A DNA stretch of 64,000 nt from Acephala macrosclerotiorum (Eukaryota > Ascomycota > Leotiomycetes > Helotiales > Mollisiaceae): contig MU119252.1 in assembly GCA_014904845.1 (NCBI GenBank), forward strand, positions 1-64,000, written 5' to 3'. Each line of letters opens with the position of its first letter. The stretch's first letter is position 1. This document shows positions 47,855 to 58,137 of the stretch, piece after piece. The position numbers and the translations under genes are program-made. The notes under the pieces were generated by a model that was given only the letters and a program-made list of their open reading frames with translations, had not been told where the DNA came from and made no database searches.

Positions 47855-48437
47855 ATGGCAGAAGACGCTCAAGTCCTAGGGAACCTCCAAAAGAAAGATG
47901 CACAACACTCTATGAATCCTGTTGATGGAGCAGCAGCGCAGAGGACTACGGGCTCTTCCCACGCACCGCTGAATACTGGGAGTACGTATGGAAACACCGC
48001 AGATCATACGACGACTTCAACTACTGGTGCAGGTGGGAGTGCAGTAGGCGGACACGGAGGAGGTATTGAAGGCATTGCGGCTGGAATTCGTACGTATCCC
48101 TTTCATGCCCTCCCAGCTTCACAGGGAAAATAAAGCGGAAGGAAAATTGAGAGAACATGAACACTGCTGATGTATGTTTTGTACTGTAGATGGTCTAGGA
48201 GAGAAAGTTAGGGGGGAGTTTAATACGGCTGTTGATCAGAGTTTTGGCGAGGTATCTTACGTTCTAAGAAGATGATAGTTTTGCAGCGAGCTAATGTGGG
48301 AGCAGAGTGAAGGAGTTGCGAAGAATAGAGCTGTTGTTGATGCGGGGATTATGGAGAGGGAGACGGGACGGTTTGCGGGGAGTACGAAGGATAGGGAGGG
48401 AGCTGTTCCTAGGGCTAGTCATGGGCGGAGAATCTGA
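47855..48437 (+). CDS. Small Gly/Thr-rich hypothetical protein with HGxGExxRG motif
   Basis: Exons 47855-48089, 48190-48251 and 48306-48437 (introns of 100 and 54 nt) give 142 residues. The N-terminal half is low complexity, rich in Thr, Gly and Ala (NTGSTYGNTADHTTTSTTGA). The middle exon codes HGLGEKVRGEFNTAVDQSFG, and the tail is charged and Arg-rich. The middle motif recurs, to my knowledge, in small hydrophilic stress-type proteins of filamentous fungi, but no biochemical role is established. No signal peptide or membrane helix. Junction phases agree at both introns, supporting a real gene. It converges with transaldolase, 268 bp apart. Confidence 0.7.
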
Positions 48438-48705
48438 GTTGCGTTGGGAACAGATGTGTTGTAAATGTAGGACGATATCACGAAAATAGATTAGGAAACA
48501 TGAAGAAATGTCTACTTATGAATCATTGCTCATTTGAAATATATGCGTGCGTGCCTATCATCAACCTATCATCAACGCAAAATGCGTGTGCAGTCTCCCC
48601 ACTCATCCATCCTATCATATCCGTGCAGTATTTTCTTCTATCTTTCCTGGCACGCAACCACATCCATCAATACCCCATCCGCTATCCCACTAGAAATAAA
48701 AGCAT

Positions 48706-50072
48706 TTATGCCTCAATCTTCTTCTGCAAGATTTCCTTCAATGTAACAGCATCAGCAGCGAACTTGCTGATACCCTCGCGCAACTTCTCGACAGACATTT
48801 GGTCCTCGTTGAAGTCGAATCTGAAGTCGGGCTCGTTGTCGATGTAGGATTTCTTCTCGATGTCAAGGGAGTGGGCGGCTGAGGCGTCGAGCTTCTTGGG
48901 GACAGCTTCAGTGGAGGCCATCATTTCTTCGAGAAGGTTGGGCTGGAAAAAGTGTTAAATCTATGTTTCCAGTGGCACGAAGCAAGAGGGTGGGAAAACA
49001 TACGGCAATAGTCAAGTAATCGCAGCCAGCCAACTCAGTAATCTCACCAATACTTCTGAACGAAGCACCCATGACAATAGTCTTGTATCCGAACTTCTTG
49101 TAGTAATCAAAGATGCTCTTGACGGACGCAACTCCTGGGTCTTCCTCCTTGCTGTAAGTCTTTCCGGTCTTGGCCTTGTACCAATCGAGAATACGGCCGA
49201 CGAAGGGAGAGATGAGGAAAACACCGGCCTCGGCGGCGGCGATGGCTTGAACCTTGGAGAAGAGAAGGGTAAGATTGCAGTTTACACCGTGGTCCTTTTG
49301 GAGGACGCGGGCGGCTTGGATACCTTCCCAGGTGGAGGCGATCTTGATCAGGACGCGGGACTTGTCGATGCCAATGGATTTGTAGAGCTATTTCAATGAG
49401 TATTTTCACTTTCAGAGCACAAATCTGGGAATGAGCTTACCTCGATGATGTGCAGAGCCTTGTCAATAGATCCTTGCTTATCGAAGGAGAATCGGGCGTC
49501 AACCTCAGTTGAAACCTTTCCGGGAACAATAGCCAAAATTTCCTTTCCGAACTCGACGAGAAGACGATCGAGAGTAGCATCAACCTTCTCATCGATGGTG
49601 TTGCCGTGCTGCTTTCCGTACGCAACAGCGACGTCCATGAGCTTGGCATATTCGGGCTTCTTGGAGGCGGCGAGGATCAAGGAAGGGTTGGTGGTGGCAT
49701 CTTGAGGCTTGTACTTTCCGATGGCTGCGAAATATCAGCATTATGGTCAGAAAGAGGGATGTTGGAGAGATTGAGATCTGCAGAGTCGATTTAAGGTTGC
49801 TGGGGAGCAGGTGGGAGCTTACATGCGAAATCACCTGTGGGGAGAATGTTAGCTTTGTCTGCATTCATGTTCAGCGAAGTGAAAGCTTACCAGAATCACT
49901 GACCACAGTCTATGTTGCAGGAAGCCGTTAGCAGTCTGTTCATGTTCGATATCATAGCTATGGCAGGACAGAAGTCGTATCTCAACGGTGAGAGGTTCCC
50001 GACTTCTCCGCCACTCGAGGAGGGGCAACTTACGGTTCCAGAGGCCTTGAGTTGATCCAATTGAGTAGACAT
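48706..50072 (-). CDS. tal1: Transaldolase
   Basis: Moves a dihydroxyacetone unit from sedoheptulose 7-phosphate to glyceraldehyde 3-phosphate in the non-oxidative pentose phosphate pathway (cytosol). Six exons (50072-50034, 49909-49891, 49834-49823, 49724-49441, 49387-49004, 48942-48706) give 324 residues, the usual size. Exon 3 is only 12 nt, and exons 1-3 together code [20 protein letters not shown] and FAS. Active-site features are present: the Asp in [19 protein letters not shown], the Schiff-base lysine in [12 protein letters not shown], and the NLTLLFS strand. Introns are 124, 56, 98, 53 and 61 nt, all GT-AG and in phase. The C-terminus is EILQKKIEA. Confidence 0.96.
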
Positions 50073-51123
50073 GGTTGCAGTTCTTGTTTGGGTATCTCAG
50101 AGTAGTGTTGTGTTTGTTTGCAGAGGTGTGTTGTGGAGTGGCGGAAGGAAGAAGAGATTTAGTTGATGGAGGAGATTAAAATCAGAAACGACCCCTCCTG
50201 AGCTATGATGTATCTAGGCTACCCCCCACCACTGTTATTCAGCAAGTGGCACCAACGCAACAAATCACCATCAACAACACCGTCCTTTCCGATCATTCCA
50301 CCAGAACTCAATTGTCGATGCTTTTCCTGCTTTTTCTTTTCTATGTTGTTATGTTTTGCGTATGTATTTCTCCGAGCAGGCTCCGAGGGAACTTCATCGT
50401 GTTGCCGTGTCTCATGAGCTGTGAGCTATTTTGTTGAACCGCTGTCGAAGCCCTTTGCGACATCCCACTTCTTGCCATACTGGCAGAGACCGGCCCCCCT
50501 TTTCCGAGCAGATAAACTTGAATAATCGGTCGGCAGTGTTCCGAGTTGGAAGGGATGCACGCTGATCTAGATTCGCATCGAAAGTGTCAGCAATAGTTTG
50601 CGTTGGTCACTCTTATTCAGCTATGGTCCAAGGCTGCTTCTGGATGGTGTTGTTGACAGCAGATGTATCCTCGAGCTTCATCAGCAAGAGGCTGGCAGAG
50701 AGCGAGATGCGAAGCCGCCCGGCGGACGGAGCGGAGTTCGTCACGATCACGTTCCACGGACACATTTCTCATTCGCTAAGAAATTCGCCGGCCATAAAAG
50801 AAAGGTTGATTGCATTCCAAACTTGGAGGCTCAAGGTCATCACGAGAATGATTTGCGGGTAAATGTCACCTGCTGTGGAAAGAACCTTCATCGGAATTTA
50901 TCTGGACGACTTTCTCTTTCGGACGTGCTCGGCGCCGCAAGGCGAGGTACACAAACTTCTCTTTCAAGTAGAAACGTCTCGACTAGCTACTGGCATGAGT
51001 CTGCTCCTTCCGAACGTCTTTCCTATCTCACCTTCCGCCCCACAGATGTTTCGACTTGACGACAACATAAGATTGTTTCCTTCTCATCAGACTCGATATC
51101 TCGGTACCATTTTCTGGACGCCC
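50073..51123. other. Intergenic, no gene seen
   Basis: Transaldolase promoter side followed by about 900 bases with no supported gene. Confidence 0.5.
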
Positions 51124-53067
51124 TTATATTGTGGAATGAATGTAGTGAAGCGCAACTCCTCCTTCTTCATCGTCATCATCCGTGTCATCCTCCTCCTTAT
51201 CGCCGTCTACTGATAAACTATCATCATCTTCTGTATCAAACCTCCCAACGCAGACGTCACTTGCAGCTTCGAGGCCCGAGAGATCATGTTCGTCTTCTTC
51301 TTCGCCCGAAGTGCCTTCCTCTTCACCTGAGCTGTAATCCTCGTCGTCAGATGAAGACTCGTTCGGCATCTCCCTAAACTGAACAGCAAAAGTGGGATCT
51401 TCCAATCGGAGAGAAGAGATTTCCGTCAACGAGTCTGGTCGATACGTTCTTGGGCCTCGTCGTTCACGAATTTGGTTCAGGGCCTCCCTTCGTATGTCCT
51501 CGGTCATGGCGTTCAAGATGTCTTCGCGGGTCTTCACCAAAATCTGCCTCGAGCTGTCATATATGTCTGGCGCTTTCCATTTAAGGAAGCAATTACTATG
51601 GCTTGCTGGAACTTCAAAGCCACCAGGATGAGCTTTGATATAGTGGTAGCAGCAGTAACAAGCTGGCTTACTGCATGCGATGAAACGGTCATTATCTACA
51701 AACTCAAACTCTTGAGTGTAGAAAAGATCAAGGACTAGGAGCTCTGCATGAACTCTCGGCCTCCAAGTCGACGAAGTACATTGATCTCGTAGCTGTTGCG
51801 AGAGACCAAACTTCGCATCCAACTCGTCAAGGGCCTCTCGGTAGTGAGAAATCTCACTGGGGTTGCGCAACATTCGGCCGGCTATCTCTCTCAAAGTCGG
51901 ATTCCGTTCTTGCAAGGGTGGAGGAGACTGTTCAGATGACTTAATCCGAGAGACCTCGAAGTCATCGAACAACACAGGAAGGTACACCCCTGCAGCCACT
52001 ACATTCTTTACTGCTTTCATCGTATGGTTTAGGCGACCAACGATGTGTCGAATTTTCTCAAATCTGGTGGCACAAGGAGCTCCCGCCCTGCCTCGGATAT
52101 GAAGGCTAACATACTCCTCAGACCGCCTCGAGTCGTAGCACAGCTGGCATATGTCCCTTGGCGAGCGCAGGGCTTGTTTGATCTTCTGAAGCCACACAAC
52201 AAATTTTGAATCTGTATGGATGTCAGATTGCAAATTCAGCAAAGGATGCAATGTTTTGGTTTCCGTACCTTCTAAGTGTTGAGACTGAGCTAAATCTCCC
52301 AGAACGAAGTCAATATCGCCCTCTACCATGCGAGCATAGCTCCTGATTCTCTTGGCGCTGAATTCCACGGCTTTGGCGAACAGCTCAGACTCAAGTCTTC
52401 CGACGTCTTTCTCCCTGATTCCTCTCAGCTTCTCCAGAATATCTCGCATGAAAACGGCTGTTTTGTCGTATTTTGCTGGCGACATGTTCGAGGCAAACCA
52501 ATATATGATCTTCTGATGAGTGTCCTGCAACGCGATGGCAGTCGTTTGATCACCGCCTTTCTCATGATCACAGAGGTAAGCAAGGTGTTTCAAAAAAGAT
52601 CTCCTTCGTTGGCGGCCAGATTCTAGGCTAGACAGCGAAGGGCCCGACTCAAAGTCTTCGTTTTCATCGACACGTTCCCCTCGATTCTTGCCCAGTATCA
52701 CGCTCATAACAAGAGCCTCGTAGAATCGCTTTTTCAGCCGAGGGCTCACCGGGATTGGAGTGGCCAAAGGTGGTTCGGACTGCTTGTCTTTGGAGCTTGT
52801 CGCTATGATTGGCTCTGACATGCTTTGATCGATCTTCTTCTTTTTCTGCGGAGAGGTGCTTGCTGCGGCAGGGAGACTGTTGGCTCTCTTCTTCGCCGGA
52901 AGATAGCTGGATGCAACCGTTGCCGGAACTAGTTTTGCTTTCTTCTTGCTTTGAGAAGGAGAAGGTGCCGATGTTGGCACGTTGCTGGTCTTGTTCGCAG
53001 GAAATTTACCATTTGGCATTATTTCTGGATTCTTATTCGAGTCTTTCTTTGGGGTTTTCTTTACCAT
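51124..53067 (-). CDS. OTT_1508-like nucleic-acid deaminase family protein, copy 1
   Basis: One long frame with an in-frame 57-nt intron (52212-52268, GTACGG donor and acag acceptor) gives 628 residues when spliced. The N-terminus is Lys/Ser/Pro-rich (PSQSKKKAKL, SPQKKKKIDQ), probably disordered and possibly nuclear. A helical region follows (RRRSFLKHLAYLCDHEKGGD; AVFMRDILEKLRGI). The deaminase-like core has VHAELLVLDLFY (HAE, near 51,742-51,750) and CSKPACYCCYHYIKAHPG (zinc cysteines, near 51,643-51,672). This layout matches the fungal OTT_1508-like deaminase family as I know it. Substrate and role are not established. The C-terminal ~90 residues are a strongly acidic Ser/Glu/Asp tail. A broken paralogue lies 722 bp upstream on the same strand. 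Confidence 0.78.
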   Translation of the reverse strand: MVKKTPKKDSNKNPEIMPNGKFPANKTSNVPTSAPSPSQSKKKAKLVPATVASSYLPAKKRANSLPAAASTSPQKKKKIDQSMSEPIIATSSKDKQSEPPLATPIPVSPRLKKRFYEALVMSVILGKNRGERVDENEDFESGPSLSSLESGRQRRRSFLKHLAYLCDHEKGGDQTTAIALQDTHQKIIYWFASNMSPAKYDKTAVFMRDILEKLRGIREKDVGRLESELFAKAVEFSAKRIRSYARMVEGDIDFVLGDLAQSQHLEGTETKTLHPLLNLQSDIHTDSKFVVWLQKIKQALRSPRDICQLCYDSRRSEEYVSLHIRGRAGAPCATRFEKIRHIVGRLNHTMKAVKNVVAAGVYLPVLFDDFEVSRIKSSEQSPPPLQERNPTLREIAGRMLRNPSEISHYREALDELDAKFGLSQQLRDQCTSSTWRPRVHAELLVLDLFYTQEFEFVDNDRFIACSKPACYCCYHYIKAHPGGFEVPASHSNCFLKWKAPDIYDSSRQILVKTREDILNAMTEDIRREALNQIRERRGPRTYRPDSLTEISSLRLEDPTFAVQFREMPNESSSDDEDYSSGEEEGTSGEEEDEHDLSGLEAASDVCVGRFDTEDDDSLSVDGDKEEDDTDDDDEEGGVALHYIHSTI

Positions 53068-53789
53068 CGCGTCCTGAGGCTGCGAAGCACAAAGTTCGAG
53101 GACCGAACAAAATCCCTATCACTAGTTAGTCGATTATTGACCTTCTGTGAGTGAGTTCACTCATAATGGGCTCTCAACTGAGCATCATCAGAGACAGTCA
53201 TTTCGACCGAGTTCCATGCACATGTGGAAGGCTGCATGGAGCTGAAACAGTGTGATTGTTGGTTCCACTTGATCCTTACCCCACTTTCTGCATGCCTCCC
53301 CTTTCAGATGGATCTCGCGAGGCTGAGGCTCCCTAGAGGATACCTACTTCGTGTTACCTCCTCATGGTGGTGCTCAATCAGCGCTCTTCCAACCGCTGCT
53401 GCGTTCAATAAGCTCTGATTCAGTTCATGTTTGTGTGGGGAACTCCTTCAATTGGATGCTGAGAGATTGAGACTGGACTTTGGATTCGACAGCCATCACT
53501 TCAGTAAGATCGCAATGGTGGGGATGAGTCACTGCCACGTAAATTCGAGAATTAATGAATTGTCTACACTATGGTGTCGAACTGTTTTAAATATACATGC
53601 AGTTCTATCTGTATATTTCTCATCCAAAATCATTGAGCATGAATGGTTCCAAGTGATTGATGGCTGCTTCGTTGGTCGCTTCTACCGCTGCAATTGCTGC
53701 TCCTCGGCACTTTGTTAGGTCGGTGGCTAGGCCAAGTCTTCCATATGTTTCGAGGTTTGTGGTTGTAACTCGGTGGAGGTCCTCCGCTA
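53068..53789. other. Spacer between the two deaminase paralogues
   Basis: 722 bases without a supported gene; promoter of copy 1 and 3' end of copy 2. Confidence 0.5.
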
Positions 53790-55138
53790 TCACTTCATTG
53801 AGTCTCTTCGAGTGGTTTGCACCTCCTCTTCTCCGGAAAGTTCAGCGATAACTTGTGTCTGCATGAGCTCAGTAGTCCGAGTCAAATATGCCTTACGATA
53901 TTGAACGAGACATTTCAGACGATCCAGTGCTCCAGATGCCATAGACCTGTTAGCTTGGGGTGCGGTAGGCGGCTCCGTCCTAACATAAATATTGCCGTGA
54001 CATTCTGGTACGACCATTTTATCGTCTGGGTGGTCTTTGATATAGTAGTTAAAAAGGCAGCAAGCCGCTTTACTGCATGTGATAAAGTGATCGTCATCAT
54101 AATAATTGAGTCTTTGGAGATAAAAATGGTCGAGTATGAAGAGTTCGGCATGAACTTCGAAGAAAAAAGGACTTGTTGCGCTGTCGATGTGTAGGTTTCT
54201 GAAGTTGTTCGGGGCGTTCTGGAGGGCAAGGTTGCCACGACTGTTTGGAACAGGCACTCTGAATCTAGGACCACGACGTCTGTTATAGCTGTCAACGATT
54301 CAGATGATTCTGTTCTATAAATCGATGATTTGGTTTGGCATTCTTCTTGAAGTTGGTGATCCCACATAGCCGATAGCAAGGTTCTCGAATAGTTCAAGTT
54401 GAGAGAGGGCAGTGGCTACAACTACCTTCACACATTCTCTTGTACGTCCCAAAAGATAGAACGTGTGCCGAGCATCTTCTAGAGTTTCAACGAATCTCGT
54501 CTCCGTCATCTGAGTAGAAGCGAGCAGGAATCGTAGTTCGTCTTGCCAAAGGATGGTCAATCGGCTGATATCTGTTGGCCACTCTACCTTGCTTCGGAAA
54601 ACTTGAAGTCGTGTATGTAATCCGGCATCTGTTTGTTTTAGCTTCGGGTACAGTGAACTGCGATTCTGGAGTGAAGAGTACCTCCGGCTAACCCTGATCT
54701 CTTCAATTGTTTCAATAACTTGTCCACGTCTTGCTGGAGTAAATATATGTACGATTTTAATTTCGAGGTGTCGAATTTGATGGCTTCTTCAAAGAAATCT
54801 TGCTCTAATATTGCCGCGTCCCCCTGGCAGACAGTCTTCAGCCCGAGGAGAATATCTGCAAGGAATGAAAGTGTCCAACCCTGCGGCGAGTTTGTATTAG
54901 AAGCAATCCAGTATACTATACCTCTAGAAGCCCGTTCTAGGGCAATGGCGGTAGTGTTTCCAGGATCGCAGAGGTAAGCGAGGCTTGTGAGGAATTTTCG
55001 TCTGGCGAAAGTATTGGACGACTCGGGGTCTGGTGTTGCTTCTTCAATGAATGGGATTCTGGTTTTGGCGATGATGGCGGACATGATGAGAACGTCGGAG
55101 AATTGTCTTTCGGCTTCTGAAGGGGTTGGTGAAGACAT
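53790..55138 (-). pseudogene. OTT_1508-like deaminase paralogue, copy 2, probably inactive
   Basis: Exon 1 (55138-54682) and exon 2 (from 54628, after a 53-nt intron) code a region parallel to copy 1: RRKFLTSLAYLCDPGNTTAI matches copy 1's RRSFLKHLAYLCDHEKGGD, and TRECVKVVVATALSQLELFE matches its repeat region. The frame then meets TAG (54315-54317) and TGA (54300-54302). Past these, the same frame reopens into RRRGPRFRVPVPNSRGN and VHAELFILDHFYLQ to a stop at 53790. All nearby acceptor sites are in phase 2 and no phase-2 donor fits, so splicing does not readily remove the stops. The HAE motif is kept, but the cysteine motif reads CSKAACCLFNYYI, lacking the second CxxC cysteine of copy 1. The stops could be C-to-T changes. 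Confidence 0.6.
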
Positions 55139-55230
55139 TAAGGGTATGGTCTTGGTCTTGACAGAACCTGCTGTCAAATGGAGTCTGGTAAGAAAAGAGT
55201 GTATGAAGATGGAGAGACGAAAGCTTACAG

Positions 55231-55461
55231 AGAGAGTCCTGCTCTGAGTTGAGTTGAAGACTAATTGCCGAAGAATAGTAAGATAGCCATGGAAGTATTA
55301 ATTAGAGAGTCCAGCTCTCGATTGAATGGAATTGGCGAATACTGAAGGAAAGTAAGTAGTGAGACCGATTGGAGAGTCCGGCTCTGAATTAAAAAGAGGA
55401 AAATATAATATTTTCTGAAGAAGAGTGACAAGACAAAGGTGAGTCCTGCTCTGGATTGAAG
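55231..55461. repeat. Four short diverged repeats (gagtccngctctg)
   Basis: The motif gagagtcc-n-gctctg followed by attgaa-like sequence occurs near 55232, 55314, 55372 and 55439, spaced 58-82 bp. It lies just upstream of deaminase copy 2, in its likely promoter or leader. On the minus strand the units translate to repeats such as NSIQSRAGLS, but no gene is supported. Confidence 0.6.
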
Positions 55462-56116
55462 GGTGGTGATGCAAACTGTTACACACGTACTACTCTCATA
55501 TATACTGTACCTCTCCGTGAGTACATTGCCATGAGACTCTCCTTGAACTGCCCCTGGACCATAACCTCAATCACGACCTCAACCTCCACGAAGACCTTTC
55601 TCAGGCTCATTTCCGCCATCTCCTTTGATCATTCTTTGTAGGCCAATGGACGTATGGAGATGATTCTCATATGAAGATTTAGTCTCAATCTTATATTGTT
55701 CTTGCAATGGTTAAGTCTGGGCACCCGGGGGAGTGTTCAAAATGATGCCGAGGCTGAGACATTCGGAATCTTGCAAACAGTGTTGATGACGAGTAAGAAT
55801 GGATGAAACCATTCCATTCAGGTGATACAATTGCTAGAACAATAGAAAGGGTTTTAACCCCAAAACTTTGGACCCTGAACAAAATATCCATGTGTGATGC
55901 CGAGATCATATTCCTCCAGGACAATGAAAGGAGAGCAGTTCCCATAACGAAACTGTTACTTGGGGTATTTATCATACGAAACAAGGTACCGCGAGTAGTG
56001 TGAAGCAATTCAAAATATTGAAGCAGGTAACATCGATCGTCCAGAGCTCGAAGGCGACTTCAATTGTCCTGAAAATTTCAGCTGTCACAGAATTGGCTAA
56101 AATTTGAGGGAAATTA
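55462..56116. other. Intergenic, no gene seen
   Basis: About 650 bases with short frames only. Confidence 0.5.
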
Positions 56117-58061
56117 CTAGTGCATCCGTTCATTAATGATGCCATCCATGGGAAAATCGTCTGCATCTTCCAAAAAGGTCCAGATCTAGCATGTATCAGC
56201 TTGCTATTCCCGTGAAAAAATATATATATATATATCACGTGCACTCACCTCAATAACAGTCTTGTTCCCCTCACCCCTTATCACCACAGCTAATGCCTCC
56301 TCTAAGTGCACTTTCCAGACAACGCCAGTGGGCGCGCCAAGTTCTCTTATCAGCACCCCAGTCCGAAGGTCCCAAACCTTTACCTTTCCGTCAAAAGAGC
56401 CAGTAATTATACGTCGGTGATCAAATCGTAGAGAAGTTATGCTGTTGTCATGTGCTGCTAGTCGATGTATTGGCGCCATAGTTTCCAGTGACCACACTCG
56501 GATCGAGCCATCGGAGCCTCCAGTGACCAGTGTGTCTTGACGAAGTTGCAACTGGTTAACCAGCGTTGTGTGGCCATGCAAAACCGCTTCGCAGCTCCTG
56601 GAGTAGGATCATGTCAGTTAAGAGACTGAAGGAATAGCTATTTCTAACGAATACCTACCCAGTAGAAACATCCCAGACACGAACTGCAGCATCCAAGCTT
56701 CCCGTCACCGCTCTCTTCCCATCAAATGCAATACAGTAGATTTTGCTAACATGGCCAGTTAGAGTACGGAGGCATCGACCTTTGGACACGCTCCACACTC
56801 TGGCCGTTTTGTCATAATTGCCTGATACGATGATATTCCCCTTTGCGTCTAGACATCGAACACTCGCTTGGTGGCCCACGAGAACGTTCTTGCAGAGACC
56901 ATGCTCGATATCCCAGATACGAATAGTAGTGTCTCGAGACCCCGAGACAACTGTCGTGGAGTCGATGAATTTTAGGCAGCGGACAGTAGAAGTATGTCCT
57001 CTGAGTATGAGAAGTGGTTCTCTAAATAGACAACGACTTCTAGTCAGCACATGATCTGCATTGGCATTGGAAAAGCAATTATCTGGGACTTGCCTGGTGC
57101 TGATTCTCCACACACGTACATCTCGATCACCACTGCCGGTCACTAAGATATCGTCGTGAGCCGCCATTGCCCAAGCTCCTCGTACATGCCCGATCAATGA
57201 CCCGAAAAAGGTCCCGTCGCGGTTGAAAATGGATATAGCGCCGCTGTCCAGGGCAACGATGATGTGACTGGATGTGACTTCTAGGGAAGTAGCTACTTCT
57301 TCCTCGAATTCCCTATTGTGCACTGTGCTTCGAGGAGTTTCGATTTGTCTTAAGCTTAGTCGATCTCCGTGTGTCCATGCAGCATCGACTTCCGAAAGCG
57401 TAAATAATGCGCCAGTGAAGGCATGTAAACTTCTATAGAGTCGAGAAGCTTCACTGGTCTTTTGTGTCGCAATATCTCGGTCAAGATCTCCCCATGTCAG
57501 ATTCGAAATCCTGCGGCGTTTCAGCTCTTGACAAATTCTGATTCCTTCCTTGAATAACTCCTTGCTCTGTTCCTGGAGCTGAGTGGAGTCTGTCCATGCT
57601 CGAGACCAAAGTGGAGCCGTCCCATCTAGACCTGTGTCTGGAGAGAGGAACTCAAAAGAGGGGTCTCGTAGGATTTTGGATAGTTGAAGAGAACATAGTT
57701 CAAGGTTCTGCACAAAGGAATCTATAGCTACGTAACTGATGTCTGGCGTCCGATCAGGCCGGCAAATTGATCGCGCTTTCCATGTTTCCTCTCTCAATCT
57801 GTGAGAGACCAAAATGAGTCGTCTGAATGCAGATGATTGTGGTGATCTTCTGCTTTCAGGTTCGGCGATCTGTACTCGTTTGAAGTGTTCAAGATCTTCG
57901 TATTCTTCCCAGGGCACACTTGGTGTATTATGGGTATCTCCGGGCCAGCTTTTTGAAGGTTGCGATTTGTCGGTCGTTTTAAAAAATTCAGTTACTGTCC
58001 TACTTCCCCATGCTCCAAGTTCCTCAATCATTGGCATTTCCGCTTGTTCAACTGCAGCCAT
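56117..58061 (-). CDS. WD40-repeat protein, Cdc4/Fbw7-like propeller
   Basis: Exons 58061-57094, 57021-56659, 56597-56249 and 56185-56117 give 582 residues. The first intron (57022-57093, 72 nt) is GC-AG with a GCAAGT donor and is in frame without stops; removing it joins WRISTR to EPLLILRGHTSTVRCLKF, a regular blade. The N-terminal ~250 residues are helical and charged (LREETWKARSICRPDRTPDI; DLDRDIATQKTSEASRLYRS) with no clear F-box. Then come about seven WD40 blades: GHVRGAWAMAAHDDILVTGS, SGSRDTTIRIWDIEHG, SGNYDKTARVWSVSKG, TGSLDAAVRVWDVSTG, TGGSDGSIRVWSLE and TGSFDGKVKVWDL. It is likely a substrate or ligand adaptor. The ATG at 58061 is chosen because earlier in-frame ATGs overlap the upstream gene. 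Confidence 0.8.
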
Positions 58062-58137
58062 TGCTTCGTTTCCGCTGCTACTTCCCGGAAGTCCTCCAGT
58101 GTAGTCGAGCAATTCTTTGCTATCTCTCCGCAAAGCT

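Noticed and set aside
54300..54390. An intron in deaminase copy 2 removing the TAG and TGA
   Set aside because: The acceptors after the stops are all phase 2, while the plausible donors (gtggga at the GGCTAT junction, gtacaa) are phase 0 or 1.
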